Below are positions 27,301 through 34,867 of a DNA stretch of 64,000 nucleotides, one piece after another (the first letter of the stretch is position 1; every line of letters starts with the position of its first letter). The position numbers were made by a program, and so were the translations under genes. Under the pieces are notes generated by a model. The model saw nothing but the letters and a program-made list of their open reading frames with translations, was not told the origin of the DNA and did no database searches. Origin of the DNA: Streptomyces sp. YIM 121038 (GTDB lineage Bacteria; Actinomycetota; Actinomycetes; Streptomycetales; Streptomycetaceae); NCBI RefSeq assembly GCF_006088715.1, contig NZ_CP030771.1:9174001-9238000 (forward strand), read 5' to 3'.

Positions 27301-28292
27301 TGTGGGCCGCCGTCCTGCGCGCGGTGGAGGCGCTCCACCGCAGCGACGGCGTCGCCCCCTGCGCGACCACGCTGGCCCGGCTGCGGCCCGCCGCCCGCCG
27401 CGCCGAGGCGCTCGCGAAGCTGTCGGCGTGCTGCCGTACGACACCGGGGTCGGCGGCCGACACCCTGCTCGACGAGGCGGTCGCTCTGGCCGACCGCCTG
27501 CGGGACGACTCGCTGCGCCCGGCCGCGCTCTGCGCGACGGTGGGGGCCGCCGGGCCGCTGCGGGAACGGCCGCCGGCCGTCACCCGGGCGATCGCCGCCT
27601 TCCGGCGGAGGACCGCGCACCTGACGGACAGCACCGGTGCCGGACTCCGCGCGTCGATGGCGGTCGCGCTGAGCCGCACCGGTCTCGACGAGGACGCGCG
27701 CGCGTTCGCGGGCGAGGCCTACGACGTCGCGCGGGCTGTCGGCGCCGAGCGGGACGTCGAGGACGCCTACCGCGTCGGCGAGGCCCTGACCCGCGTGGGG
27801 ATGAACGACCACGCGCTGCGCCTCACCGAGGACCTCGACCTGCCCTACTCCCTGCCGGACATCGTGCGGAGCCATGCCCTGGCGGGCGACACGGCGACCG
27901 CGGGGCGCGTCGCGGAGAAGGCCGCCGCGGTGTGGGCGGAGGTGGCGCGGGGCGACGCCTTCGCGACGGAGATGTTCATCGAGCCGCTGCTTCGGGCCGG
28001 GCGCGCGGACCTGGCCGAGACCATGCTCCAGGAGGCCCTGGCCGAGAGCCTCGAGTTCGGCGTCGTCGTCGACGCCTACTTCGCCGGCATGGTGGCGCAG
28101 GGCCTCGCGGACACCGCCCTGTCCCAGGCACGCGGCCTGGAACTGCGGCACTGGAAGGCCGCGGCCCTCGTCGCCTGGGGCACCGCGGCCGCCTGGCCCC
28201 TCGACGTGCGGCGCCGCCATGTGCGCCTGTTGCAGGAGCACGTCGTCGAGAGGCTGTGGCGGGTGGACGGGACCGACGGTGACACCCCGTAG
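24372..28292 (+). CDS. STAND/NACHT-like ATPase with XRE-like N-terminus and helical repeat C-terminus
   Basis: 1,306 residues. Residues 1-85 form a helical domain (RFADWLVQLRVAAGNPSYGD, then LSALLNAAFVRPPRWEVIEA) like the XRE-type domain that precedes NTPases in many actinomycete signalling proteins. The P-loop is AFAGKT at 184-189, with the first Gly of the usual GxxxxGKT replaced by Ala. Walker B is VLLVDGLDE at 268-276. A winged-helix-like region follows near 370-430. From about 540 to the end are TPR-like helical pairs rich in Ala and Leu. This is the NLR-like layout: sensor repeats, switch ATPase, small effector/adaptor. A GGTGAGGAG site lies 12 bases before the ATG; GTG 24375 is an alternative start. 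Confidence 0.75.
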   Translation: MVVTPQERFADWLVQLRVAAGNPSYGDLVTHNATAAPGRLRGQLNRAGLSALLNAAFVRPPRWEVIEAFVDACRAAAVERYGDVTPEAVPQLRRSLWRERHADLVRAVGPRRPRAGAAPREPAAEEADPDGSGPLPESVHDRYGATRSAFESYHSVVLDREEDLARLLAAVRGPGAYHVVEAPAFAGKTAFTVELYRRLCARGCPTAVFYVVDRYAHRSQDFLEAAIGQLLTALRSREPLAPPEERPAQFARLWTGFAALGTAGRPAVLLVDGLDEQLTADGVSPLLPVRVSGHAHVVVATRSLPDFRAAVPRHHALAATPVHVVPLKASPHAEARHDDAQRHLEHWLSSAEPTPERVATLLRVAAAPLTRHDLADLLDLGVGRVARLLHGIERCLLPLTLECGGTGYQWAHTTYGEFVDDWVGKARSAQEIHQVIAWADRYADDGWPGTTPPFLLHGLHHFVRAHRDLVGGTRLVDLVSTARRRRLLAAYGHEATFLETIAFAREALRVAQGPATDRGLELAFRLDLHHLTATASTAGLPSGLLGLLVRSGQARQAEGIALCVEETYRAEALAEVAEAHLDTGAAERARELADRAWAFTAARGEAYWQLVALGTCARAAGRTGAGIPPFAPGDWLEDADQRVFCACAQYLLEVGEPEAARSVLAELLAHEHEYGPLYPWVLADAAAVLSRLGDLDAAVDLVRRAGSQERTAFLLGSHGTVPVSRVVGDLVRAARVEDACALASAATSEADYLRAGGQAALSEALAAEGHRARAAALLERELSRAAAMSHETMRFVSLAYLRAAQAGCGDGDVPAMRRLVEGADAIEYGDGHVSAGLTKLGEGLLAAGDRDGAVLAARHALDFSGRYSHPFADELLHQVTVASIEVGDRSGARRVAEANPNRAWRSQSVRAVELAEAAAGHLAAADRCATWDAEHRAELALAWARAGRTAAARDLAHGVIAEWNARHRPAGQPDGILWAAVLRAVEALHRSDGVAPCATTLARLRPAARRAEALAKLSACCRTTPGSAADTLLDEAVALADRLRDDSLRPAALCATVGAAGPLRERPPAVTRAIAAFRRRTAHLTDSTGAGLRASMAVALSRTGLDEDARAFAGEAYDVARAVGAERDVEDAYRVGEALTRVGMNDHALRLTEDLDLPYSLPDIVRSHALAGDTATAGRVAEKAAAVWAEVARGDAFATEMFIEPLLRAGRADLAETMLQEALAESLEFGVVVDAYFAGMVAQGLADTALSQARGLELRHWKAAALVAWGTAAAWPLDVRRRHVRLLQEHVVERLWRVDGTDGDTP

Positions 28293-28295
28293 GCC

Positions 28296-29462
28296 TCAGC
28301 GCGGGGCGTGCTGGAGGACGACCTCGGGATTCGCCCCGCTCGGCCCGTCGAACAGCGGCGTGCGCCGGTGGCGCAGCTCCTGGTCGAAGAACGCCCCCGC
28401 GTAGTCCCGCGTGATCTCCGCGGCCCGCCTGCCCGGCAGGCCCTCGGGGTCGTCCTCGCCCAACTGCCCGGCCAGCGGGGCCAGATCGGTGAACGCGAAG
28501 TGGTCCGCGCCGGACAGGGTGAGCCACCGCTTCCAGCCTTCGAGGCGCTTCCAGGTCACGTCCCAGCTGGCGTCCTCGCCGCCGGGGCTGTGGTCGGCCT
28601 CGGTGCCCATCATCAGGAAGGGGCGGTCGGACAGGCCCGACGCGTCACCGCTGTCGACGAAGGGGCCGTCCATGTTGACTCCGGCGCGTACGCGGGGGTC
28701 CCGCGCCATGGTGGCCGCGGCCGCGGCACCGCCCAGGGAGTGCCCGCCGAGGGCGACCCTGCCCTTGTCGACGAGGTCCGCGTGCTTCCACGGCGACGTC
28801 TTCCCGATCAACCGGTCCAGGACGAAGCGGAGGTCCTCGGCGCGCCCCTCCGCGGCGGGCCGGAAGGTGGTGGGGCCGATCTTCCCGCACGCCGTGCACG
28901 GCAGGACGCCCTTGCCCGGGAAGGCGACCCCCGCGGCCTCGTAGGCGTGGTCGACCACCGCGACGACGTAGCCGCGGCTGGTCAGGTCCTCGGCCAGACC
29001 GGTGAGGACGGCCCCCGGCGTCCTGAAGCCCGGCGAGAGGACGACCAGCGGGAACGTCCCGGACCTGGCCCTGGCACCCGCGAACGCATGGGTACGGGTG
29101 GTGCTCAGGACCTCGGCGGGGAGCTCCACCTTCATCTCCTTCAGGAAGGCCCGGGCGCCCTCGGCGCTCATGTACGGAGCCGGTGCGCCGGTTGCCTTCC
29201 GCGCCGGGTAGTACAGCGACACCATCAGCTCGCGGGCGCCCGCCTTCGGCACCCACGGGTCGCGGCGGGCCTTGTCGACGAGGTGCAGCGAGTCCCGGCC
29301 CACCGCGTACGCACCGGTGGGAGCGGGAAGCGCGAGCAGCGGCTCCTGTTTCTCCCGCCGGTCGGTGCCGGACGCCCCGACCGCGGCCCCGGAGCCACAG
29401 GCGGTCAGCGCGACCGCACCGGCCAGCACGACGGCAACGGTTCCACGACGACGTGACGACAT
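28296..29462 (-). CDS. secreted lipoprotein alpha/beta hydrolase (PAF-acetylhydrolase/lipase-like)
   Basis: 388 residues. Lipobox LTAC with Cys22 anchors it outside. The hydrolase domain has the elbow GGHSLGG with Ser242, Asp265 in NMDGPF and His321 in SGADHFAF, a complete triad, and the GFRTPG oxyanion strand. The pattern FxxxGFRT and the long insert with a CTACG pair fit platelet-activating-factor acetylhydrolase-like esterases of Streptomyces. Start ATG 29462 is behind GAGAAGGG. It converges on the STAND-like gene with a gap of three bases. Substrate unknown. Confidence 0.88.
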   Translation of the reverse strand: MSSRRRGTVAVVLAGAVALTACGSGAAVGASGTDRREKQEPLLALPAPTGAYAVGRDSLHLVDKARRDPWVPKAGARELMVSLYYPARKATGAPAPYMSAEGARAFLKEMKVELPAEVLSTTRTHAFAGARARSGTFPLVVLSPGFRTPGAVLTGLAEDLTSRGYVVAVVDHAYEAAGVAFPGKGVLPCTACGKIGPTTFRPAAEGRAEDLRFVLDRLIGKTSPWKHADLVDKGRVALGGHSLGGAAAAATMARDPRVRAGVNMDGPFVDSGDASGLSDRPFLMMGTEADHSPGGEDASWDVTWKRLEGWKRWLTLSGADHFAFTDLAPLAGQLGEDDPEGLPGRRAAEITRDYAGAFFDQELRHRRTPLFDGPSGANPEVVLQHAPR

Positions 29463-29649
29463 GTCCACGACCCTTCTCTCGGTGGCCGTGCACAGTGGGG
29501 TGTCGGCCTCGGTGGAACCACCGTAGAAACGCCCGACCCGCCGGGAATCACGCCGTGGAGCCAACCCGCGAAGTAGCCCTGGAGAGCCAGGCCGTGGCCC
29601 GGCGAAAACCAGGTGCGGGCCGCCCGCCCGGCGGGGTGTGATGGGGCGC

Positions 29650-30516
29650 ATGACGATCGTGATGGAACAGCCGGACGCCGACGGTCTCGGCGCTGCCGAG
29701 GGCGCGCTGCGGGAATGGCAGGCCGAAGGAGCGCCGACGCAGCTCCATCCGGGGGACCTCGGCTGGTACTGGCGCATGGGCGCGGAGGAGACGGCCGCGG
29801 CGGTGCGGACGTGGAGCCGCGACGGCCGGATCCTCGGCGTCGGGCTGCTCGACGGCCCCCGCCTGCTGCGGCTGACGACCGCGCCCGACGCCCTGCGGGA
29901 CGCGGAGTTGGCGCGGCAGATGGCCGAGGACGCGAGCGAGCCGGAGCGCGGCGTGCTGCCCGCGGGGCGGGTGAGCGTCGAGGCGCCGCCGGGCGCCCTG
30001 GTCGACGACCTGCTGGGCGAGCTCGGCTGGCCGACCGACGAGCCGTGGACGCCGCTCCGCCGCGATCTGACGCGGCCGGTCGAGGACTCCGGCGTACGCG
30101 TCGAGGAGATCGGCCCGGAGCAGGCGCAGCTGCGGGCCGCCCTGCACCGGGCCTCGTTCGACGGGTCGACGTTCACGGCCGAGCGCTGGCACGCGATGGC
30201 GGCCGGGTCGCTGTACGCCGCCGCCCGGTGCCTGGTCGCGTACGACGACCGGGACGACGCGGTGGCGGCGGCGACGGTGTGGTCGGCGGGCCCGGGCAGA
30301 CCCGGGCTCCTCGAGCCGCTGGGCGTGCACCGGGACCACCGCGGGCGCGGCCACGGCAAGGCGATCAGCGTCGCCGCGGCGGCCGCGCTCCAGCGGCTCG
30401 GCTCGTCGAGCGCGGTCGTCTGTACGCCGAGCTCCAACGCCGGGGCCGTCGCGACCTACGCGTCGGCCGGGTACCGGCACCTTCCCGAGGTCCGGGACCG
30501 GTACCGGGACGCCTAG
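29650..30516 (+). CDS. tandem GNAT acetyltransferase
   Basis: 288 residues. The C-terminal half (about 150-285) is a full GNAT domain with motif A LGVHRDHRGRGHGKAIS and motif B SSNAGAVATYASAGY. The N-terminal half has GNAT-like strands (GWYWRMGAEET, ILGVGLLDGP) but no acetyl-CoA loop, so it looks degenerate, as in two-domain MshD-type enzymes. ATG 29650 is chosen; ATG 29641 and GTG 29638 are in-frame alternatives. Substrate unknown. Confidence 0.82.
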   Translation: MTIVMEQPDADGLGAAEGALREWQAEGAPTQLHPGDLGWYWRMGAEETAAAVRTWSRDGRILGVGLLDGPRLLRLTTAPDALRDAELARQMAEDASEPERGVLPAGRVSVEAPPGALVDDLLGELGWPTDEPWTPLRRDLTRPVEDSGVRVEEIGPEQAQLRAALHRASFDGSTFTAERWHAMAAGSLYAAARCLVAYDDRDDAVAAATVWSAGPGRPGLLEPLGVHRDHRGRGHGKAISVAAAAALQRLGSSSAVVCTPSSNAGAVATYASAGYRHLPEVRDRYRDA

Positions 30517-30567
30517 CCTGGGCGGGCGCGCCCCCTAGACGCCTAGCCTGGGCGGGCCCGCCCCCCT
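30508..30567. repeat. 30-bp tandem duplication at a convergent gene junction
   Basis: GACGCCTAGCCTGGGCGGGC starts both units (30508 and 30538). Each unit holds a TAG and a GGGCGGG/CCCGCCCC hairpin-like end. The copies contain the GNAT stop on one strand and the small membrane protein stop on the other, so a duplication placed a spare terminator and stop beside each gene. Confidence 0.7.
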
Positions 30568-30766
30568 ACAGGAAGTACAGCGCCGCCAGCACCACCGCAA
30601 GGACCCCCGCGAGCACCGCGATTAGCGCCGACGACGTCAGCACATAGACCCCGCCCACGCCCATCGCCGTGCCGTTGACGAGCTTCACGACCTCGGCGGG
30701 GGAGGGGCGCCGGGAGCGCCGGTCCGCGTTGTCGTCCTCGTGCCGTGTACGGGTCTTCCACTTCAT
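30566..30766 (-). CDS. 66-residue membrane protein
   Basis: Start ATG 30766 behind GGAGG. A charged N-terminal half (KWKTRTRHEDDNADRRSRRP) precedes two closely spaced hydrophobic segments ending in the last residue (GTAMGVGGVYVLTSSALIAV; AGVLAVVLAALYFL). Probably a tail-anchored or hairpin membrane peptide. Divergent from the ECF sigma gene at 30919. Not recognised as a named family. Confidence 0.7.
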   Translation of the reverse strand: MKWKTRTRHEDDNADRRSRRPSPAEVVKLVNGTAMGVGGVYVLTSSALIAVLAGVLAVVLAALYFL

Positions 30767-30918
30767 GAGTGCCCTGCCTCCTTCACGCTTGTCAAAAGGG
30801 GGCGATTTCGAGCCGTCGGCGTGCAACTCCCGCCGCGTGGAGGAAAAGTGCCGCCTTCCTTGCACGCGAACGGCCTCCGGAGGGACCTATAGGGAGACCG
30901 ACCCGAGGAGGTGGCTGC

Positions 30919-31431
30919 GTGAGCCCTCTAGGTGTCCACGGGGCCGTCCCACCGGAGTTCTCCGAGTTCTTCAGAGCGGAATACCCCCGCCTCGTCCGCG
31001 GCCTGGCCGCGGCCGGGGCCACAGTGGAGGAGGCCAAGGACGTCGCGCAGGAGGCCATGCTCGAACTCGCGGGCATATGGCCGAACTGCCGCCGCCCGTA
31101 CGGCTGGGTCCGCAAGGTGGCCTGGCACAAGTACTTGAAGATCGCGGAACGCGACCGCAAACGGACCAACGGCGAGTGGCAGGCCTGTCTGTGCCCCCAG
31201 GCCGTCCAGGACTACGACGACCCGGACGAGAAGGAATGGGTGCGGCAGCGCCTCCTCGAACTGCCCCCGCGGCAGCGGGCGGTGGTGGCCCTCTACGTGG
31301 ACGGCTACTCCACGGACGAGATCGCCGAGCTGCTCAAGATGGAAGTGAGCACGGTGCGCAGCCACTTGAGACACGCCCGGACCGCGCTGCGGCGCAGCAT
31401 CGAGGGCGATCGGCCGGAAGGCGGACCGTGA
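30919..31431 (+). CDS. RNA polymerase ECF-type sigma factor
   Basis: 170 residues. Sigma region 2 spans about 10-80 (FFRAEYPRLVRGLAA, VEEAKDVAQEAMLELAG, RPYGWVRKVAWHKYLK) and region 4 about 110-160 (LLELPPRQRAVVALYVDGYS, then EIAELLKMEVSTVRSHLRHA). No anti-sigma gene is adjacent. GTG 30919 is chosen because GAGGAGGTG lies just before it. It leads a rightward run with a second sigma-like protein and two ROK genes, separated by a tandem 20-bp repeat. Confidence 0.93.
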   Translation: MSPLGVHGAVPPEFSEFFRAEYPRLVRGLAAAGATVEEAKDVAQEAMLELAGIWPNCRRPYGWVRKVAWHKYLKIAERDRKRTNGEWQACLCPQAVQDYDDPDEKEWVRQRLLELPPRQRAVVALYVDGYSTDEIAELLKMEVSTVRSHLRHARTALRRSIEGDRPEGGP

Positions 31432-31445
31432 CCGCCGCGCCCAGG

Positions 31446-31514
31446 AAGAACGAGCCGCGCCCGTGAAGAACGAGCCGTGCCCGTGAAGAACGAGCCGTGC
31501 CCATGAGGAACGAG
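31446..31514 (+). repeat. tandem 20-bp repeats after the sigma gene
   Basis: Three units of AAGAACGAGCCGTGCCCGTG (one or two changes between copies) and a 9-base partial fourth fill the gap between the ECF sigma stop and the next ribosome site. Each full copy carries a GTG or ATG, so spurious starts exist in the array. Confidence 0.85.
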
Positions 31515-31529
31515 AAGGAGGAGGCGCAC

Positions 31530-32261
31530 ATGCGCATGGGGGACAGCCGGAATCCCACGTCGATCCGTGTCAGCCCGCCGCCTCGGACGGGCGCCGAACT
31601 GAAGGTGCACCCCGCCTTCGAACGGTATCTCCAGGGGGTCCGGTCCGAGGTCGACGCGGACCTCACGTCGGACGAGGTGGAGGCCCGGCTGCGGACGGTC
31701 CTCGACGCGCACGCGCGCGGCCGGGGCGGGGCACGGGAACTGGAGGCCTACACCTCCGACTTCGGCGCCCGCGCCGACTGGGTGGTCTACGGCCTGCAGA
31801 TCGTCCAGCTCTGGCTCGCGGCGATCGCGACGTCCGGGTACGCGGGGGCCGGGCCGCGCCGCGACGAGGTCGACGACCTCGTCGTGGAGACGGTGGCACG
31901 GTCGGTGAACACCTTCCGCGACCAGCTGGAACGGCCGGAGAGCGCGCTTCCGCCCTGCACGGCGGGGACGGAGGCGAAGGCCGCGTTCCTCACGGAGTGC
32001 GTGCGGCATCTGCCCCACGCCTACCGGGCGAGCAGGCTCATCGACATCGGTGCGCCGGACGACGCGTTCCAGGACACGGGCGAGCCGCGCCTCGTCCAGC
32101 GGGTGGGGGCGGCCGCGACCGCCGAGGGCGGCGCGCGACTGCGCCGCGTCGGCGGCATCGAGGAGCACGACATGGACGAGGTGGTCGCCCTGACCCGGCG
32201 CGCGGTCCGCACCGCGGTCGAGCGCCACCCCGACATCGTCGGCCCCGGCTCCCCGTCCTGA
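31530..32261 (+). CDS. sigma region 2-like protein of unknown function
   Basis: 243 residues, ATG 31530 behind GGAGGAGG. The central block RDEVDDLVVETVARSVNTFR followed by FLTECVRHLPHAYR resembles the region 2 core (DLVQETL...) of the large actinomycete sigma-like family in which FFxGQCLxRFPNVYR is typical. No region 4 helix-turn-helix follows; the C-terminus has a short helical segment (DMDEVVALTRRAVRTAVERH). It could be a partial sigma factor or a sigma mimic. That assignment is inference; the gene itself looks real by codon use and ribosome site. Confidence 0.65.
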   Translation: MRMGDSRNPTSIRVSPPPRTGAELKVHPAFERYLQGVRSEVDADLTSDEVEARLRTVLDAHARGRGGARELEAYTSDFGARADWVVYGLQIVQLWLAAIATSGYAGAGPRRDEVDDLVVETVARSVNTFRDQLERPESALPPCTAGTEAKAAFLTECVRHLPHAYRASRLIDIGAPDDAFQDTGEPRLVQRVGAAATAEGGARLRRVGGIEEHDMDEVVALTRRAVRTAVERHPDIVGPGSPS

Positions 32262-32310
32262 CCGCCCTGACCGCCCGCTCACGGCAGAGACGACCCGGGG
32301 GGATCGGATC

Positions 32311-33363
32311 ATGGACGGATACGACGCGAAGGTGCGGCGGGTCCTTCGGCGGTCGTACGAACTCGACCACGGACACTACGCGATAGGGATCGAGGTGCTC
32401 CCGTACAAACTCGCCGGTGTCATCGTCACCAGCGAGGGTGTGGTGACCGCCCGGTCCCGGACGGACCTGTCCGACATGGAGCCCGAGGCGGTCGTCCAGC
32501 GCGCGGCGGCGCTGATCCGCTCCCTCGCCGACAGCAAACTGGGGCGCTCCTTCCCCCGGAACCGGGTGTGCGTCGGCGTCCAGGTCGGCGGGCCCGTCGA
32601 CGCGGACACGGGCCTGGTGCGGCACCTGGTCAACGGACCCGACGACCACGGGACGGAGAAGCCGCCCCCCTACGAGTGGGTGGAGTTCCCGCTCGGCCCC
32701 CGGCTCATGGCCGCCACCGGCTGGGACACCGTCGTCGAGAACGACGCGCACGCCTTCGCCGCCTACGAGCAGACGCTGGGCGTGGGGCGCCGCGCGGACA
32801 CCTTCGGCGTGGTGCTCGTGCGCGACGGCGTGGGCGCGGGCATGGTCGTGCGGCGCGAACGCCTCAGCGTGCCCATGGAGTTCGGGCACCTACGGGTGTG
32901 GCCGCAGGGGCGCGTCTGCGACTGCGGCATGCGCGGCTGCATCGAGAGCCAGGTCGGCAACCGGGCGCTGGCCGGAGCGATCAAGGACATCACGGGCCGT
33001 GAACTGGACGGTCTGGAAGCGGCGGTGGACCTCGCCGACGGCGACGACCCGCACGCCCTGGCGGCGGTGGCCGCCTTCCGCAAGGCGGGCACCTCGGTCG
33101 CCCGCGGACTCGCGCACCTGCTGACCCTGTTCGGCCCGAGCCACGTCGTCCTGTACGCCGCCGACAGCCTGCTCATCAGCGGCCGCGGCCACCGCGCGGC
33201 GAACGCGTTCCTGAGCGCGGTCGGCACCTACCGCTCGTACGCCTTCCACGACAACCGCGACTGCCACCTCGTCACCAAGCCACTGGTCGCCGACCGGGGC
33301 GCGCACGGCGCGGCCCTCATCGCGCTGCAGAACTGCTTCGGAGTGCGGCTCCAACCCCACTGA
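32311..33363 (+). CDS. ROK family protein, likely non-kinase sensor
   Basis: 350 residues with ROK features: VENDAHAFAAYEQ around residue 150, the GAGMVV phosphate-loop region, and the Zn motif CDCGMRGCIES. At the N-terminus, where kinases have DxGGTK, this protein has GIEVLPYKLAGV, the form seen in ROK repressors. It lacks the N-terminal winged helix of those repressors, having only a 25-residue Arg/Tyr-rich leader. It may therefore be a sugar-binding subunit without kinase or DNA-binding function. It precedes a true ROK kinase gene by 30 bases. Confidence 0.8.
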   Translation: MDGYDAKVRRVLRRSYELDHGHYAIGIEVLPYKLAGVIVTSEGVVTARSRTDLSDMEPEAVVQRAAALIRSLADSKLGRSFPRNRVCVGVQVGGPVDADTGLVRHLVNGPDDHGTEKPPPYEWVEFPLGPRLMAATGWDTVVENDAHAFAAYEQTLGVGRRADTFGVVLVRDGVGAGMVVRRERLSVPMEFGHLRVWPQGRVCDCGMRGCIESQVGNRALAGAIKDITGRELDGLEAAVDLADGDDPHALAAVAAFRKAGTSVARGLAHLLTLFGPSHVVLYAADSLLISGRGHRAANAFLSAVGTYRSYAFHDNRDCHLVTKPLVADRGAHGAALIALQNCFGVRLQPH

Positions 33364-33393
33364 GCGCCGCCCCACCCCTTAGGAGAAGACCCC

Positions 33394-34386
33394 ATGGATC
33401 CCTTTCCCTCCCTTCCCTCCCTCGGGCCGTCCGCCCGCCTCTTCGTCGGGCTCGACGTCGGCGGTACGAAGATCGCCGCCGGAGTCGTCGACGCCGACGG
33501 GCACGTCGTGGAACGCGTGCCCGCGGTGCCGTGTCCCGCGGCCGACCAGGAAGCGATGCTGAAGACGGCCGTGCGGCTGATCGAGGCGCTGCGCTCCCGC
33601 CATCCCGGTGTCGCGGGTGTCGGCGTCGGCGTGGCCGGGCTCGTCGACTGGCCCGACGGCCGCGTCCGCACGGCCCCCAACAGCGCGTTCCGCGACGCGC
33701 CGCTGCGCGCACTGCTGGCGGACGCGACCGGCCTGCCGACCGTGGTCGACAACGACGCGAACACCGCGTGCTGGGCCGAGTACCACCTCGGGCACAGCGC
33801 CTCCTACATGGCGTTCGTCACCGTCGGCACCGGTGTGGGCGGCGGCCTCGTCCTCGACGACCGGCTCTTCCGCGGCAGGACCGGCATCGGCACCGAGATC
33901 GGGCACATGATCGTCGACCCGCACGGGAGCGAGCGCTGCGGCTGCGGCACCGTCGGCTGCCTGGAACCCCTGGCCTCCGGCCCGGCACTGGCGCGCTACG
34001 CCACACCGGCGGCGGGGCACATCCCGGGCCGGCCCCGCGTCACGGGCGAGGACGTCACCGCCGCCGCCCAGGCCGGGGACCCCGCGGCGCGGGCGCAGCT
34101 GGCCCGGGTCGGCCACTGGCTCGGCATCGGCATCGCGACCCTCGTGAACCTCTTCGACGTCGAGCTGGTCGTCCTCGGCGGCGGCGTGGCCGATGCCGGT
34201 GAACCCCTGCTCACCCCGGTGCGCGCGAGCTTCGAGCGGTACGTCACCGCGCGCGCCCACCGCGCCCTGCCGGACGTCCGGCTGACCCGCTGCGGCCCGG
34301 GGGCGGGGTGGGTCGGCGCCGCGCTCCTCGCCCGCGACGGCTGCTGCCCGCACCGCCTGGAGGCCGAGCGGACGGCGGTCGGCTGA
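33394..34386 (+). CDS. ROK family sugar kinase (glucokinase-like)
   Basis: 330 residues with complete ROK kinase motifs: GLDVGGTKIAAGVV (phosphate 1), catalytic Asp in DNDANTACWAEY, the glycine-rich TVGTGVGGGLVLD, and the Zn ligands in ERCGCGTVGCLEPL. It phosphorylates a hexose, probably glucose or a related sugar, with ATP. TTAGGAGAAG precedes the ATG. It ends a four-gene rightward run that begins with an ECF sigma factor, and faces the dihydroxyacetone kinase genes. No HTH domain, so it is an enzyme, not a repressor. Confidence 0.92.
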   Translation: MDPFPSLPSLGPSARLFVGLDVGGTKIAAGVVDADGHVVERVPAVPCPAADQEAMLKTAVRLIEALRSRHPGVAGVGVGVAGLVDWPDGRVRTAPNSAFRDAPLRALLADATGLPTVVDNDANTACWAEYHLGHSASYMAFVTVGTGVGGGLVLDDRLFRGRTGIGTEIGHMIVDPHGSERCGCGTVGCLEPLASGPALARYATPAAGHIPGRPRVTGEDVTAAAQAGDPAARAQLARVGHWLGIGIATLVNLFDVELVVLGGGVADAGEPLLTPVRASFERYVTARAHRALPDVRLTRCGPGAGWVGAALLARDGCCPHRLEAERTAVG

Positions 34387-34416
34387 GGCCCGCCGGGCGG
34401 CTGAGGCCCGCCGGGC
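34381..34416. repeat. 18-bp perfect tandem duplication at the ROK kinase stop
   Basis: GGCTGAGGCCCGCCGGGC is repeated end to end. The first copy contains the kinase stop TGA; the second lies immediately before the convergent dhaM stop at 34418. Each unit can form a GCCCGCCGGGC mini-hairpin. Confidence 0.85.
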
Positions 34417-34417
34417 G

Positions 34418-34867
34418 TCACACCTTCCGGTAGCCGTACGCGTCCTGGGCCGCCGCCGCCACGGCGGTGAGGTCCGCTCCCGTCGACGCCGTGACGACCG
34501 CCGCGACCGCGCCCTCGACGAAGGGCGCGTCCACCAGGCGGGTCAGGGCGGGGAGTTCGGCCTCTTCGGCGACGAGGGCCCGCACGGTGAGGACGGCACC
34601 GCCCAGGTCGGCGAGGATCGCCACGCCCGCGCCCCGGTCGACCCGGTGGGCGGCGGCCGCGACGAGGTCGGAGCTGGTGCCGAGGCCGCCGTCGGCGGTG
34701 CCGCCCGCCGGGGCGACGGGGACGGTGCCGCCGCCGCTCGCGAGATCCCGGGCGAGGGCCGCGACGGACTCCGCCACGGCGGCGCTGTGGGAGACGAGCA
34801 CGATGCCTACGCGTCGGTCCAGGTGCCGGTCCAGGCCTCGGCCCGTGTCCCGGGGGTCGTCACTCAC
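34418..34867 (-). CDS. dhaM: dihydroxyacetone kinase phosphotransferase subunit DhaM (IIA-like)
   Basis: 149 residues of the mannose-type EIIA fold. His27 in GIVLVSHS is the phosphorylated residue, followed by the AILADLGGAVLTVRAL switch region and VEGAVAAVV. DhaM passes phosphate from HPr to ADP bound on DhaL. Only the IIA domain is present; the HPr and EI-like extensions of E. coli DhaM are absent, as in Gram-positive bacteria. GTG 34867 overlaps the dhaL stop by eight bases. Confidence 0.88.
   Translation of the reverse strand: MSDDPRDTGRGLDRHLDRRVGIVLVSHSAAVAESVAALARDLASGGGTVPVAPAGGTADGGLGTSSDLVAAAAHRVDRGAGVAILADLGGAVLTVRALVAEEAELPALTRLVDAPFVEGAVAAVVTASTGADLTAVAAAAQDAYGYRKV

Noticed and set aside
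23898..28241. 1,447-codon open frame on the minus strand
   Set aside because: It is antisense to the STAND-like gene, very rich in Arg, Gly, Ala and Gln, with no domain. GC-rich codons on one strand create such frames.
31446..31514. Possible CRISPR-like array (three repeats)
   Set aside because: Repeats are directly adjacent without spacers and no cas genes are near.
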